Assembly: GCA_006508105.1 (NCBI GenBank)
Contig: QKPP01000057.1
Span: forward strand, 1 to 46,285
DNA: 46,285 bases
Direction of reading: 5' to 3'
DNA from: Myxococcales bacterium FL481
GTDB taxonomy: Bacteria > Myxococcota_A > Polyangia > Nannocystales > Nannocystaceae
Positions 1 to 7,859 of this stretch are shown piece by piece. The notes beneath the pieces are model-generated. The model searched no databases, was not told the DNA's origin, and saw only the letters and a program-made list of their open reading frames with translations. Numbering within the stretch: the stretch's first letter is position 1; each line of letters begins with the position of its first letter. A program made the translations under genes and the position numbers.

Positions 1-48
1 GCACCGAGACTGGAGAAACCGGCGGCACCGAGACTGGAGAAACCGGCG
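1..48 (+). repeat. two tandem exact copies of a 24-bp unit inside the partial CDS
   Basis: Positions 1-24 and 25-48 are identical, and a partial third copy starts at 49. The unit is a multiple of three, so it adds whole eight-residue blocks to the stalk of the encoded protein. The array may continue to the left of the window. Confidence 0.9.
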
Positions 49-377
49 GCACCGACCCCGGGGATACGGGAGGCAGCGATGAGCCGTGCGCTGATCTCAC
101 CGGAACGTGGCGGCTGGCCGAATGCGGCACGTTTGCCGGCGGAGAGTGCGAAATCACGCAGGCCGGTTGTGACTATGAGGGTTTGTGCAGCGATGCCGCG
201 AGCACGGTCTTCAACGGTGAAGTGAGTCAGAGTACGGGTGGATACACGTCGCTGAATTCCCAGGGAGTCTTCTCATGCTGGATTCGCCTCGACGACAACG
301 GCGTATTTGAGGCAAGCGACTGCTACGTCGACGGGCAGCTGGATTGCGACATGTTTCGCATGGAGCGGGTCGAATAA
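1..377 (+). CDS. C-terminal part of a secreted or lipoprotein with Thr-Glu-Thr-Gly repeats (5' truncated)
   Basis: Reading frame 3 is open from the window edge to the TAA at 375-377, so only the last 124 or so codons are present. The visible part begins with two exact copies of an eight-residue Thr/Glu/Gly unit, then a related Asp/Gly-rich stretch, then a compact domain of about 90 residues with seven cysteines, an LTGTW segment at its start and several aromatic residues. A low-complexity Thr/Gly/Glu stalk followed by a Cys-rich beta-type domain is a common layout for surface lipoproteins of Nannocystis-like myxobacteria; this is family knowledge, not a match I could test. The N-terminus, signal peptide and any lipobox lie outside the window. 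It converges on relA with a gap of only 19 bp. Function unknown. Confidence 0.7.
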   Translation, partial: TETGETGGTETGETGGTDPGDTGGSDEPCADLTGTWRLAECGTFAGGECEITQAGCDYEGLCSDAASTVFNGEVSQSTGGYTSLNSQGVFSCWIRLDDNGVFEASDCYVDGQLDCDMFRMERVE

Positions 378-396
378 CCGGGGATGCGTTCGCCCG

Positions 397-2634
397 TTAC
401 TGGCGGATCCGCCGGACCTCGACAACGTCTGGCGCTCGGCCCAGCCGATCCATCACCCTGACTATCTGCTCGCTGTGTTGCGCCTCGATGACAATGCGCG
501 CCACGAACAGGTCGTCGTCGGCGACTCGTTGGGTGTTTGTGGCACGGACGTCCACGTGACAGGCGGCGATCTGATCCAACACATCCCGCAGCAGTCCGCG
601 GCGGTCCACCGCGCGGACGAGAATCGTCACTGGATACCGTACGCGGTCGGCTTGGCCCCACTCGAGGTCGACGAACCGCTCGGGCTCCGGACGGTGCCGC
701 ACGTTGGGGCAGTCACGGTGGTGGATCACGACCCCGCGTCCGCGGCTGAGAAAGCCGATCACGGGATCGCCCGGCAGCGGGCTGCAGCAGCGGGCGGGCT
801 GGCTTAGCACGTTGCCGATGCCATCCAACACGACCCCGGCCGCGGCCGCCGGTCGGGGCCGGTCGGGGGTCGCGACCGGTCGCGGTTCGGGATCGATCAC
901 CGGGCCGCGTTCGGCTTCTAGCGCACGGGCTCCCACGCGATGCGTGCCCACATCGCCGAAGCCGATCGCCGCCAGCAGGTCGTCGACCGTCGCGTAGTCC
1001 AGGCTCGTCGCCAGCTCGCTACGATCGCTGGACGATAGACTCAATCGCGCCAGCTCTTTGTCCAACAGCTCGCGACCCGAAGCGATGGCCGCGTCGCGCT
1101 CTTGCTGACGGAACCACTGCCTTAGCTTCTGGCGCGCGCTGCTGGTGTGGAGGTAGCCGAGATTGGGGTTGAGCCAGTCGCGGCTCGGCGAGGGTTGTTT
1201 GCGAGTGAGAATCTGCACGCGATCGCCGGTGCGGATCGCCCGGTCAAGCGGGACGATTTGGTCGTTGACTCGCGCGCCGTTGCAGCGGTGGCCGACCAGG
1301 GTGTGTACCCGGTAAGCGAAATCGAGGGCCGTCGCCCCCGCCGGCAAGTCGATCACGTCCCCGCGCGGCGTGAATGCGTAGACGCGCTCGGCCAACACTT
1401 CATGGGTCAGTGTCGCCGCGGCCTCGGCCGGATCGGCCATGTCGCGTTGCCAGTCGAGAAGCTGGCGGAGTAGGTGGTACTGCCGATCGACGCGGGGGCC
1501 GGCGGAGGCTCGGCCTTCTTTGTAGGCCCAGTGCGCAGCCACGCCGCGCTCTGCGTATTCGTGCATGGCGTGGGTGCGAATCTGAATCTCCAGCGTCTTC
1601 CCGTCGGGCCCCACGACCGCCGTGTGTAGCGACTGGTACAAGTTCGCCTTGGGCTTGGCGATGTAGTCGTCGAATTCACCCGGAATCGGCGCCCACTGAC
1701 CGTGCACATACCCCAGCGCGGCGTAGCAATCCGGTACCGCGTCGACCAATACTCGCACTGCGCTCACGTCGTAGATCTCATCGAACCCGACTTGTTTGCG
1801 TTGCATCTTGTTGTAGATGCTGTAGATGTGTTTGGGACGACCGCTGACCGTGGCCGTGATACCGGCCCGGGCGAGCTCGTCTCGGAGGCTGGCGACGACG
1901 CGGGCGATATACTGGTCGCGCTGGGCTCGGGTTTCGGCCAGCAGACGCGACAGCTCGTGGTAGGTCCCGGGCTCGAGGCAACGCAGGGCGAGGTCCTCGA
2001 GTTGCCACTTGATTGGCCAAATGCCGAGGCGATTGGCCAGCGGCGCGAAGACGTCTCGCGCTTGTTGGGCGACCAAGCGCGCGTCGTCGTCGTCGCGCTT
2101 ACTCACCTCGCGCAGATGCTCGAGGTGCTCCGCCAAGGCCACGACCACCACGCGCACGTCGGTGGCCACGGCCAGGATCATGTGGCGCAGGCCTTCGATG
2201 GTCTCGCTGCCGAGCGCGTGCCACCGGATCGCCCGGATGCGCGCGACTCCGTCGCAGATCCGGGCGACGTGGCGGTCGAGCCCCGACGTTGCATCGAACG
2301 TGGCGAGACGCGACAGGGGCTGGTCGTCGGCCAACAGGGGCACGACCAAGGCGGCGATCACCGTGGCCGGATCGAGGCCAAGGTCCACGGCGACCGCGCC
2401 CGTCCGCGCACAACGGTCTCGGAACGCCGCGTCCTGATGGGCAGCGACGCACGCGCACCAGCGATCGAGTGCCGCCATCGCGGTGCGGTCGAACGACGTG
2501 CTTGCCGGTTGGCGCACGATGGCGAACGAATCGTCGCGATCGGGTCCACCCGTGGCGTCTGACACTCGTTCGTTCACGCCAGCCAGCGTACACGCGAAGC
2601 TTCGCACCGCACCGCGGGGCCGGGGGTCGGGCAT
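397..2634 (-). CDS. relA: RelA-type (p)ppGpp synthetase with inactive hydrolase half
   Basis: Makes (p)ppGpp from ATP and GTP/GDP on starved ribosomes (stringent response). At 745 aa it has the length of Escherichia coli RelA. Domain order: degenerate HD hydrolase region (about 60-185), synthetase (about 195-375; RPKHIYSIYNKM at 266-277, PKANLYQSLHT at 327-337, HAMHEYAERGVAAHW at 355-369), TGS (about 415-477), helical region, Cys-rich zinc-finger-like segment, C-terminal ACT (about 668-745). The hydrolase His-Asp pair is replaced by Val-Pro in the segment reading LVVPLLADD, and a conserved upstream His is also absent. The motif before the synthetase loop is EFDD (320-323), the acidic EXDD signature of monofunctional RelA, rather than RXKD of bifunctional Rel/SpoT. 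This predicts synthesis without hydrolysis; a separate hydrolase should exist elsewhere in the genome. Divergent from the DUF2807 gene with 67 bp between start codons. The start is the first ATG; a GTG about 20 codons in is possible. Confidence 0.93.
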   Translation of the reverse strand: MPDPRPRGAVRSFACTLAGVNERVSDATGGPDRDDSFAIVRQPASTSFDRTAMAALDRWCACVAAHQDAAFRDRCARTGAVAVDLGLDPATVIAALVVPLLADDQPLSRLATFDATSGLDRHVARICDGVARIRAIRWHALGSETIEGLRHMILAVATDVRVVVVALAEHLEHLREVSKRDDDDARLVAQQARDVFAPLANRLGIWPIKWQLEDLALRCLEPGTYHELSRLLAETRAQRDQYIARVVASLRDELARAGITATVSGRPKHIYSIYNKMQRKQVGFDEIYDVSAVRVLVDAVPDCYAALGYVHGQWAPIPGEFDDYIAKPKANLYQSLHTAVVGPDGKTLEIQIRTHAMHEYAERGVAAHWAYKEGRASAGPRVDRQYHLLRQLLDWQRDMADPAEAAATLTHEVLAERVYAFTPRGDVIDLPAGATALDFAYRVHTLVGHRCNGARVNDQIVPLDRAIRTGDRVQILTRKQPSPSRDWLNPNLGYLHTSSARQKLRQWFRQQERDAAIASGRELLDKELARLSLSSSDRSELATSLDYATVDDLLAAIGFGDVGTHRVGARALEAERGPVIDPEPRPVATPDRPRPAAAAGVVLDGIGNVLSQPARCCSPLPGDPVIGFLSRGRGVVIHHRDCPNVRHRPEPERFVDLEWGQADRVRYPVTILVRAVDRRGLLRDVLDQIAACHVDVRATNTQRVADDDLFVARIVIEAQHSEQIVRVMDRLGRAPDVVEVRRIRQ

Positions 2635-2701
2635 GCGCGTTTAGCGGACCCTGTGGTGCGCAACCAACCCAAACGACCGGGGGTCTCGTAGTGGAGTCAC
2701 C

Positions 2702-3427
2702 ATGCCGCATCTTCATGGACTTCTCCTCGCGTGTTCCTTCGTCGCCGTCTTCGCCGGATCGTGCACCGTCCACGGGCGAACCATCCGCGGTTCGGGCAAC
2801 GTGGTCTCGCGCAACTATCCGGTCACCGGCTTCGATCGCGTGTTGGTAAGCGATGCGCTGAACCTCGAGATCCGCCAGGGCGACGCACCCTCGCTGACCG
2901 TCACCGCCGACGACAACGCATTCGACGTCCTCCGCGTGGACACGGGCGGCGGCACACTACGGTTTTACACCCGGCAGGGCGTGAATCTGCAGAGTACCCG
3001 TCAAACCGCGGTGCTGACCATGCCCGACCTCCACGGGCTTCAGGTCAGCGGCGCCGCCGATGTGATTGTCCAGCCGTTTCGAGTCAACCATGCGCTCGAG
3101 ATTCAGGCTTCCGGGGCCAGTGACGTGCGAGCGCAGCTCGAAGCGACCGCGGTCTCCGTGGCGGTGAGCGGAGCCAGCGATGCGCGCCTCGAAGGCGCGG
3201 CGGCCAAGTGTGAGTTGCAGGCCAGTGGGGCCAGCGAAGCCAATCTGGCCGCCTTTCGTTGCTCGCACGCCACGGCGGAGCTCAGTGGGTCCGCCGATGG
3301 CCAAGTGATGGCGTTGGTCGAGCTGGGCCCGGTGGCGCTGAGCGGGGCGTCGACGCTGGTCTATTCCGGTGCGGCCACGGTACGAGACGTGACGACATCC
3401 GGTGCGGCCGAGCTCGTCCGCCGGTAG
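2702..3427 (+). CDS. DUF2807 (GIN domain) lipoprotein
   Basis: A 241-aa protein with a lipoprotein-type signal peptide; Cys21 in FAGSC is the likely lipidated residue. The mature part (about 30-235) is a run of short beta-strand repeats rich in Ser-Gly-Ala, such as SGAADV, SGASDV, SGASDA and SGASEA. This is typical of the DUF2807/GIN right-handed beta-helix domain of envelope adhesin-like proteins; its function is unproven. The opening VTGFDRVLVSDALNLEIRQG segment matches the usual entry of the family. The ATG is preceded by GGAG at 2693-2696 with a 5-nt spacer, which supports the start. The last codons (GAAELVRR then TAG) are the first unit of a 27-bp repeat array that continues beyond the stop. 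Confidence 0.85.
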   Translation: MPHLHGLLLACSFVAVFAGSCTVHGRTIRGSGNVVSRNYPVTGFDRVLVSDALNLEIRQGDAPSLTVTADDNAFDVLRVDTGGGTLRFYTRQGVNLQSTRQTAVLTMPDLHGLQVSGAADVIVQPFRVNHALEIQASGASDVRAQLEATAVSVAVSGASDARLEGAAAKCELQASGASEANLAAFRCSHATAELSGSADGQVMALVELGPVALSGASTLVYSGAATVRDVTTSGAAELVRR

Positions 3428-3519
3428 TTCGCGGTCGAGTTCCTCCGCCGTTCGTTCGCGGTCGAGTTCCTCCGCCGTTCGTTCGCGGCCGAGCTGGTCC
3501 GTCGTTCGTTCGCGGCCGC
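3400..3519 (+). repeat. 27-bp tandem repeat array spanning the stop codon of the DUF2807 gene
   Basis: Units start at 3400, 3427, 3454, 3481 and, partial, 3508, all 27 bp apart. Copies 3427-3453 and 3454-3480 are nearly identical; the others diverge by a few bases. The first unit encodes the final residues of the DUF2807 lipoprotein and carries its TAG stop at 3425-3427. The equivalent codon in downstream units is TCG (Ser). In frame, the downstream units would read FAVEFLRRS, FAVEFLRRS and FAAELVRRS. Confidence 0.85.
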
Positions 3520-3677
3520 TGAGATTCGGGTCGTCGCTCAGGCGACCGGCTGTCGGCTCCGCTCGATCCTGCGTCGGCTCTGCCCCGGCGCGGGCGTGGA
3601 TCGATGCGCGGCCTCCCGGGTGCACCAAGCTCGAGGCAGCGGCGCTTCTGTGTCGGGGGCATCGCGAGCCGAGTGGA

Positions 3678-4013
3678 TCACTGGTTTGAGCCGAGCGTTT
3701 CGGTGTACTCGCAACACCTTCCGCCGGCGCACGAGTCGGCGCCCGGCGGCCCACATGCCAGCGCCCCGCGCAGCCACAGCGGTTCGTCGGCCGAACACAC
3801 GGGGGTGGTGCGACAGCCGGTAAACCGTCGCATGTCCGCGCTGGCGAATCGGCAGCAGGCCTCCACCGTGAGCGTTTCCCGTTGATCGGCTTGGAACCGG
3901 GAGACGCAGCTGGGGGTCAGGCCCAGCGTAAGCACTAGTGTCGCTCCGAGCGGGATGCGATGCCGCTCTCGCGGTCGGCCAGGCCGGAAGATCGTGGGCA
4001 CCGCTCGAGCCAT
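3678..4013 (-). CDS. small Cys-rich exported protein, possible lipoprotein
   Basis: From the ATG at 4013 this gives 111 aa: a basic N-terminus, a hydrophobic stretch (LGATLVLTLGL) ending in PSC, then a short mature part with nine further cysteines, including two CC pairs, and a conserved-looking core ADMRRFTGC. Such an even, high Cys content argues for a real periplasmic or surface protein. The lipobox (LTPSC) is imperfect, so secretion without lipidation is possible. An in-frame ATG 57 bp upstream (4070) would add 19 residues before the signal peptide. It overlaps by 79 bp, in another frame, the C-terminal tail of the thioredoxin-like ORF to its right; one of the two boundaries is therefore suspect. 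Family not recognised. Confidence 0.5.
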   Translation of the reverse strand: MARAVPTIFRPGRPRERHRIPLGATLVLTLGLTPSCVSRFQADQRETLTVEACCRFASADMRRFTGCRTTPVCSADEPLWLRGALACGPPGADSCAGGRCCEYTETLGSNQ

Positions 4014-4981
4014 GCTCGTCGCCGTGGCCACGGACCAGCGGACGATGAGATCACGAAGCGCGCGGGCCACGACTGATCTGTGGCCACGGAGTGGACTCGG
4101 TTCAAGCGGGTCGACGGTCCGTTCACGACGATCCGGCCCCGAGTCGGAACCGTGATGGCGTGGGTCGGGTCAACTCGTGCTCGCGGCCCCGAGTCGGAAC
4201 GGTTCGGTCGACCGGCGGGGCAAGACGACGCCAGCCAGCCCGCGACGCTGGCGTCATCGAGCGCGGCGGGATGACCTCGCCACACGATCTTCCCGTCTTT
4301 GACCACCGCCGCGGCCGGAATGCCCGACACGGCAAACGCCCGCGAGAGCGCACCGTCTTCTTTGGCCACCGGGTAACTCACGTCCTCGATCAACGACTGC
4401 ACCTGCGCGACAGTTGAGCCCTTCGTCATTTTGGTCAGCGCGACGAGCTGCAATCCGGCGGCTTTGTGTTTCGCGTACAGCTCGTCCAGCTTGGGGATCT
4501 CGTTGCGGCAGTGCGGGCACCATTGTTCAAAAAACACCACGACGGTGGGCGACGACGCGGAGAGGTCGACCTCGGCTTGGCGAAACCACTTGTCAACCGT
4601 GAGCGCGGGGGCTTGTTGTCCGACGACGGCGAGCTCGGCCGCGAGCCGTCGTCCGCGGCGACGGTAGGTCTGGGTGTCACCGAGCTCGAGCTTCATGGCC
4701 TCTAGCTTGGCTTGAGCTCCCTCGACATCCCCGGTCGCCACCAGGGACCGGGCTGCCTTGAGATCCGCGCGGGCCGCCGACTCGCGGGCGGCGGGGTCGT
4801 GGGGCGGATTCGTCAGTGGCGAGGGCGGTGCCGGGGGGTCGGCGGCCATCATCGGCTCTGCGGCGGGCTCGGGCGACTGTTCACACGCGCTCGCGAGCGC
4901 AAATCCAAACAGGGACAGGGACACGACCACCGACGATCGACTCGGACGGCCAAACTCGTACCGTTTTCTGCGCAGGTTCAT
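3935..4981 (-). CDS. TlpA/ResA-like thioredoxin-fold lipoprotein with an abnormal C-terminal tail
   Basis: Predicted 348 aa. Signal peptide with lipobox LASAC (Cys33), a Pro/Ala-rich linker (35-65), an Ala/Lys-rich helical segment (65-120), then a thioredoxin fold of the TlpA/AhpC-TSA type (about 120-254). The redox motif is WCPHC (Cys155 and Cys158) and the cis-proline loop is SGIPA (Pro222). The family reduces or exchanges disulfides in the periplasm, often during cytochrome c maturation or oxidative stress. After about residue 254 comes a basic Arg/Ser/Pro-rich tail of roughly 95 residues with no family counterpart. It overlaps the next gene and contains a 17-bp duplicated motif (4134 and 4184). 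I take the native stop to be lost or the tail to be an open-frame artefact. Divergent from the sigma factor gene. Confidence 0.75.
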   Translation of the reverse strand: MNLRRKRYEFGRPSRSSVVVSLSLFGFALASACEQSPEPAAEPMMAADPPAPPSPLTNPPHDPAARESAARADLKAARSLVATGDVEGAQAKLEAMKLELGDTQTYRRRGRRLAAELAVVGQQAPALTVDKWFRQAEVDLSASSPTVVVFFEQWCPHCRNEIPKLDELYAKHKAAGLQLVALTKMTKGSTVAQVQSLIEDVSYPVAKEDGALSRAFAVSGIPAAAVVKDGKIVWRGHPAALDDASVAGWLASSCPAGRPNRSDSGPRARVDPTHAITVPTRGRIVVNGPSTRLNRVHSVATDQSWPARFVISSSAGPWPRRRAWLERCPRSSGLADRESGIASRSERH

Positions 4982-5116
4982 GCCGGATCAACGGGCTGTT
5001 GCGACCGGACGTATCGGCGGGGGGCCGCCCTCGCCGCGGGGAATACTGGGGACCGACCCGCGATTGATCCGCGGACCGATACGTCTGTGCCGTTCGTGTC
5101 GTTCTTGGAGCTGACT

Positions 5117-5767
5117 GTGACGACCGCTCGACTCTCGCTTTTTCTCGGCCGCGGCGCCGAACCCGTCGGATGGCCGACCCGGGTCGAGCCGTCGTCCAAC
5201 GCGCAGGCCGACGCGGGATCTGGACCCGCTCGCATCGACTGGAATCAACTGATCGCTCGCCATGATCGCCGCGTGTTCGCGTCGCTGCTCGCCATCGGAC
5301 TCCCCGTCGACGAAGCGCGGGAAGTAGCGCAGGAGACCTGGCTGCGCCTCGTCGAGCAGCATCGTCACGGGCAGCTGGCGCAGCTGAGCCTACCCGGTCT
5401 GGCCATTCGTCAGGCTCGGTTCCTCGCCGCTGACCGGCGACGCAAAGCGCAGCGCCGGGACGTGCTGGCGCGGCAACATGCGGCGACGCAAGGCGTGGCG
5501 ATCACTCCATCCGACGAGCGCCCCGCGGGTTCGACCGACGATGAAGCCGAGCGTCGACTCGACGCGCGGGCCGACCTGCAAGTGATTGCCGATGTTGTGT
5601 CGCGTTGCGGTCCGACCGCTCGCGCGGTGTTCCGCGGGCTGTTCGGTCCGCAAAGTCGCTCGCCGGCGGAGCTTGCGGTGGAGCTTGGGATCTCGGTGCA
5701 ACGCGTGCGACAGATCGCGTGCGAGCTTCGCCGCACGATCCGACAACGCCTGGAGGATCCGCAATGA
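5117..5767 (+). CDS. ECF-type RNA polymerase sigma factor
   Basis: A 216-aa sigma-70 family protein. Region 2 is about residues 42-110 (LIARHDRRVFASLLAIGL, then DEAREVAQETWLRL, the usual ECF core-binding helix). Region 4 is about 155-212 with a helix-turn-helix in SPAELAVELGISVQRVRQI. A GTG at 5117 with GGAG 7 nt upstream was chosen as start. The open frame runs much further upstream, but that part is antisense to the thioredoxin gene and lacks sigma-like sequence. Its stop overlaps the ATG of the anti-sigma gene (ATGA), showing translational coupling. Pairing with a zinc-type anti-sigma suggests an envelope or redox stress regulon. Confidence 0.85.
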   Translation: MTTARLSLFLGRGAEPVGWPTRVEPSSNAQADAGSGPARIDWNQLIARHDRRVFASLLAIGLPVDEAREVAQETWLRLVEQHRHGQLAQLSLPGLAIRQARFLAADRRRKAQRRDVLARQHAATQGVAITPSDERPAGSTDDEAERRLDARADLQVIADVVSRCGPTARAVFRGLFGPQSRSPAELAVELGISVQRVRQIACELRRTIRQRLEDPQ

Positions 5768-6363
5768 ACGAGGTCGTCGAGCTGCACCTTTCGCCAGAGG
5801 AGTTGTTCGTCTACGTGGCTGGTCTTGGCTCAGCCGAGGAGGACCGGCGCGTCGAGGAGCACGTACGTCGATGCGCGGTGTGCCGCGCTCGACTGGCGGC
5901 GGAAGCCCAGCGGTCCACGCAGTTCGTCGAGGCGGCGGCGATGGACGGCGAACGATCGTCGGTTGCGTGGCGCGACTCGTCCGCGCAGGAAGAGCCGAGC
6001 TGGTCATGGCGCGGGGCTTCACGCAAGTTGTTGCATCAAGCCGCGGGCTGGTCGGCGGTGGCGTGCCTGTTGCTGCTGCCCATGGTGCGCCACGAGCTCG
6101 GCTCATCGCCTCGCCGCGTCAGCCACCCGGTGCGAGTGGCGAGTGCGTCGGCGTTGGCGGTTTGCGAGGAGGAAGAGGCGAACATCTGCGAAGATACGAT
6201 CGGAGATCTCGTGTTTTCTGAGGACCCGTCGGTCGGCGTCGAACCGTCATTGGCCCGGCCTCGCAGCGGCGATCTGCAGTGCTTCGTCGACGAACGCGGG
6301 GGGACGGGCCTCGAACCCGAGCCGACCGCGATGTGCTTGCTGTCCAGCGCGGGAGACGGGTAG
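5764..6363 (+). CDS. anti-sigma factor with zinc-binding HX3CX2C motif
   Basis: A 199-aa protein starting at the ATG that overlaps the sigma factor stop by 4 bp. The N-terminal domain has His33, Cys37 and Cys40 in the spacing H-x3-C-x2-C of zinc-associated anti-sigma (ZAS, zf-HC2) domains, which clamp the partner sigma factor in the cytoplasm. A short hydrophobic segment at about 92-108 (AAGWSAVACLLLLP) could be a single membrane span, followed by an acidic, Cys-containing C-terminal part of about 80 residues that would lie in the periplasm. The partner is the sigma factor immediately upstream. In several ZAS proteins the zinc site responds to thiol oxidation; whether this one does is inference. 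Confidence 0.8.
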   Translation: MNEVVELHLSPEELFVYVAGLGSAEEDRRVEEHVRRCAVCRARLAAEAQRSTQFVEAAAMDGERSSVAWRDSSAQEEPSWSWRGASRKLLHQAAGWSAVACLLLLPMVRHELGSSPRRVSHPVRVASASALAVCEEEEANICEDTIGDLVFSEDPSVGVEPSLARPRSGDLQCFVDERGGTGLEPEPTAMCLLSSAGDG

Positions 6364-6552
6364 CTCACCAGCCGCGCCGGTGCGCGCGGGTGGTCGCGAC
6401 GCGTCTCGCCGGCCGGAACGGTCGCTCGCGGTGGATCGGCCCGATTGTGTGAGAGGCCACCTAGGAGCCGCAGCGGCGCCGGCTTGCTCTGCGCGCCAGA
6501 TGTCGTCGGCGCGGGCGATCCCGCAGCGGACCCTCGTCTGGGGCCGAGATCA

Positions 6553-6582
6553 TTGACGGCCAGGGGTGGGGGCTCCTATGCT
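6553..6582 (+). promoter_or_regulatory. predicted sigma-70-like promoter of metK
   Basis: TTGACG at 6553-6558 and TATGCT at 6577-6582, separated by 18 bp. Transcription would start near 6589, giving a leader of about 44 nt that contains a perfect hairpin and a GGAG ribosome site before the metK ATG. Confidence 0.5.
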
Positions 6583-6601
6583 CCGCGGCAACTCGAGGAC
6601 G

Positions 6602-6620
6602 CGCCCGCGGATTGCGGGCG
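6602..6620 (+). promoter_or_regulatory. perfect 7-bp hairpin just upstream of the metK ribosome binding site
   Basis: CGCCCGC (6602-6608) pairs with GCGGGCG (6614-6620) around a 5-nt loop. GGAG follows at 6624-6627 and the ATG at 6633. The position suggests an effect on translation or transcript stability; I found no match to a known SAM or SAH riboswitch core. Confidence 0.4.
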
Positions 6621-6632
6621 TGTGGGAGCTGC

Positions 6633-7775
6633 ATGTCTCGTAACCTATTTACCAGCGAATCGGTCACCGAAGGCCACCCCGACAAGATCTGCGACAAAAT
6701 CAGCGATGCTGTACTCGATGCGATAATCGCCAAAGATCCGCGTTGCCGCGTGGCCTGTGAGACCCTGGTGAAGACCGGGTACGTCAATGTCGCTGGCGAG
6801 ATAACGACCGACACTTACGTTGACATCCCCCGGATCGTCCGCGACACAATCACGCAGATCGGCTACGTGAGCTCCGACATGGGGTTCGATGCGGCCAGCT
6901 GCGGGGTGCTGGTGGCCATCGAGGCCCAAAGCCCCGACATCGCACAAGGCGTCGACCGCGAAGGGGATCAGGGCGCCGGCGACCAGGGCATGATGTTCGG
7001 TTTCGCGTGCCAGGACACCCCCGAGCTGATGCCACTGCCGATCAGCTTGGCTCACCGGTTGACCCGGCGTCTGGCGGAGGTGCGGCGCCGGGACGGGATC
7101 GAGACCAGCTATCTGCGCCCCGATGGCAAAAGCCAGGTGAGCGTCGTGTACGAGGGCGATCAACCGGTGGCCGTCGACACCGTGGTCATCTCGAGTCAGC
7201 ACCGGGCCGACGTGGACCAGTCGACGCTGCGCGACTTCATCATGGATGAGGTGATCCATCCCATCGTGCCGGCACAACTGCGCAAGGACACGACGTACCA
7301 CATCAACCCCACCGGCAAGTTTGTTGTGGGTGGTCCGATGGGCGACGCTGGGCTGACGGGTCGTAAGATCATCGTGGATACCTACGGTGGCATGGGTCGT
7401 CATGGCGGCGGGGCGTTCTCCGGCAAAGATCCTTCCAAGGTGGATCGCAGCGCGGCCTACTACGCGCGGTACTTGGCCAAACACTTGGTTGCGGCGAAGC
7501 TGTGCACGCGGGCCGAGGTTCAGCTGGCGTACGCCATCGGCGTGGCGCGGCCGGTCAGCGTGCGCGTCGATAGCTTCGGCACGGGCAAACTGCCCGACGA
7601 GCGCTTGGCCGCGTTGATCGTCGAGCACTTCGACGCTCGGCCGGGAAACATCGCCCGCGAGCTCGAACTGCTGCGCCCCATCTACAGTGACACGGCCGCC
7701 TACGGCCATTTCGGCCGTCCGGAGTTCGCCTGGGAGAAAACGCCGAAGCTCGAGGCGCTCGCGGCCGCGCTGTAG
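6633..7775 (+). CDS. metK: S-adenosylmethionine synthase
   Basis: Makes S-adenosylmethionine from methionine and ATP in the cytoplasm. The 380-aa protein is of normal length and has all signature blocks: [20 protein letters not shown] at the N-terminus (catalytic His15), the GDQG(A)GDQGMMFG active-site loop, [20 protein letters not shown] (phosphate binding), and [26 protein letters not shown] in the C-terminal third. The start chosen is the ATG at 6633, preceded by GGAG with a 5-nt spacer; an upstream TTG at 6612 would add seven residues not seen in the family. It heads a forward gene run (rsmB, rpe, scoAB). Confidence 0.97.
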   Translation: MSRNLFTSESVTEGHPDKICDKISDAVLDAIIAKDPRCRVACETLVKTGYVNVAGEITTDTYVDIPRIVRDTITQIGYVSSDMGFDAASCGVLVAIEAQSPDIAQGVDREGDQGAGDQGMMFGFACQDTPELMPLPISLAHRLTRRLAEVRRRDGIETSYLRPDGKSQVSVVYEGDQPVAVDTVVISSQHRADVDQSTLRDFIMDEVIHPIVPAQLRKDTTYHINPTGKFVVGGPMGDAGLTGRKIIVDTYGGMGRHGGGAFSGKDPSKVDRSAAYYARYLAKHLVAAKLCTRAEVQLAYAIGVARPVSVRVDSFGTGKLPDERLAALIVEHFDARPGNIARELELLRPIYSDTAAYGHFGRPEFAWEKTPKLEALAAAL

Positions 7776-7781
7776 CTCGCC

Positions 7782-7808
7782 AGCGGGCGGTCGTTCGAAC
7801 CGCTCGCT
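7782..7808 (+). terminator. hairpin between metK and rsmB
   Basis: A 10-bp stem with one mismatch (7782-7791 with 7799-7808) and a 7-nt loop, seven bases after the metK stop. There is no T-run, so it may be a weak terminator or a transcript-stabilising structure. Confidence 0.3.
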
Positions 7809-7859
7809 GCGCTCGCCGGTCGGTCGCACTCATCGCCTCGTCGGCCGACTGGTACTGTC

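Noticed and set aside
3428..3823. Read-through extension of the DUF2807 frame, open for 132 codons after TAG
   Set aside because: Apart from the repeat, the product is Arg-rich with no domain; long open frames are common by chance at this GC content and it runs antisense into the small Cys-rich gene.
4712..5116. Extended N-terminus of the sigma factor (135 extra codons)
   Set aside because: It is antisense to the thioredoxin gene and its own upstream region and shows no sigma-like sequence; the GTG at 5117 has a good ribosome site.
6455..6500. Possible SAH riboswitch core upstream of metK (AGGAGCCGCAGCGGC)
   Set aside because: Only a fragment resembles the consensus; the required pairing partner and conserved loop are missing, and it lies upstream of the predicted promoter.
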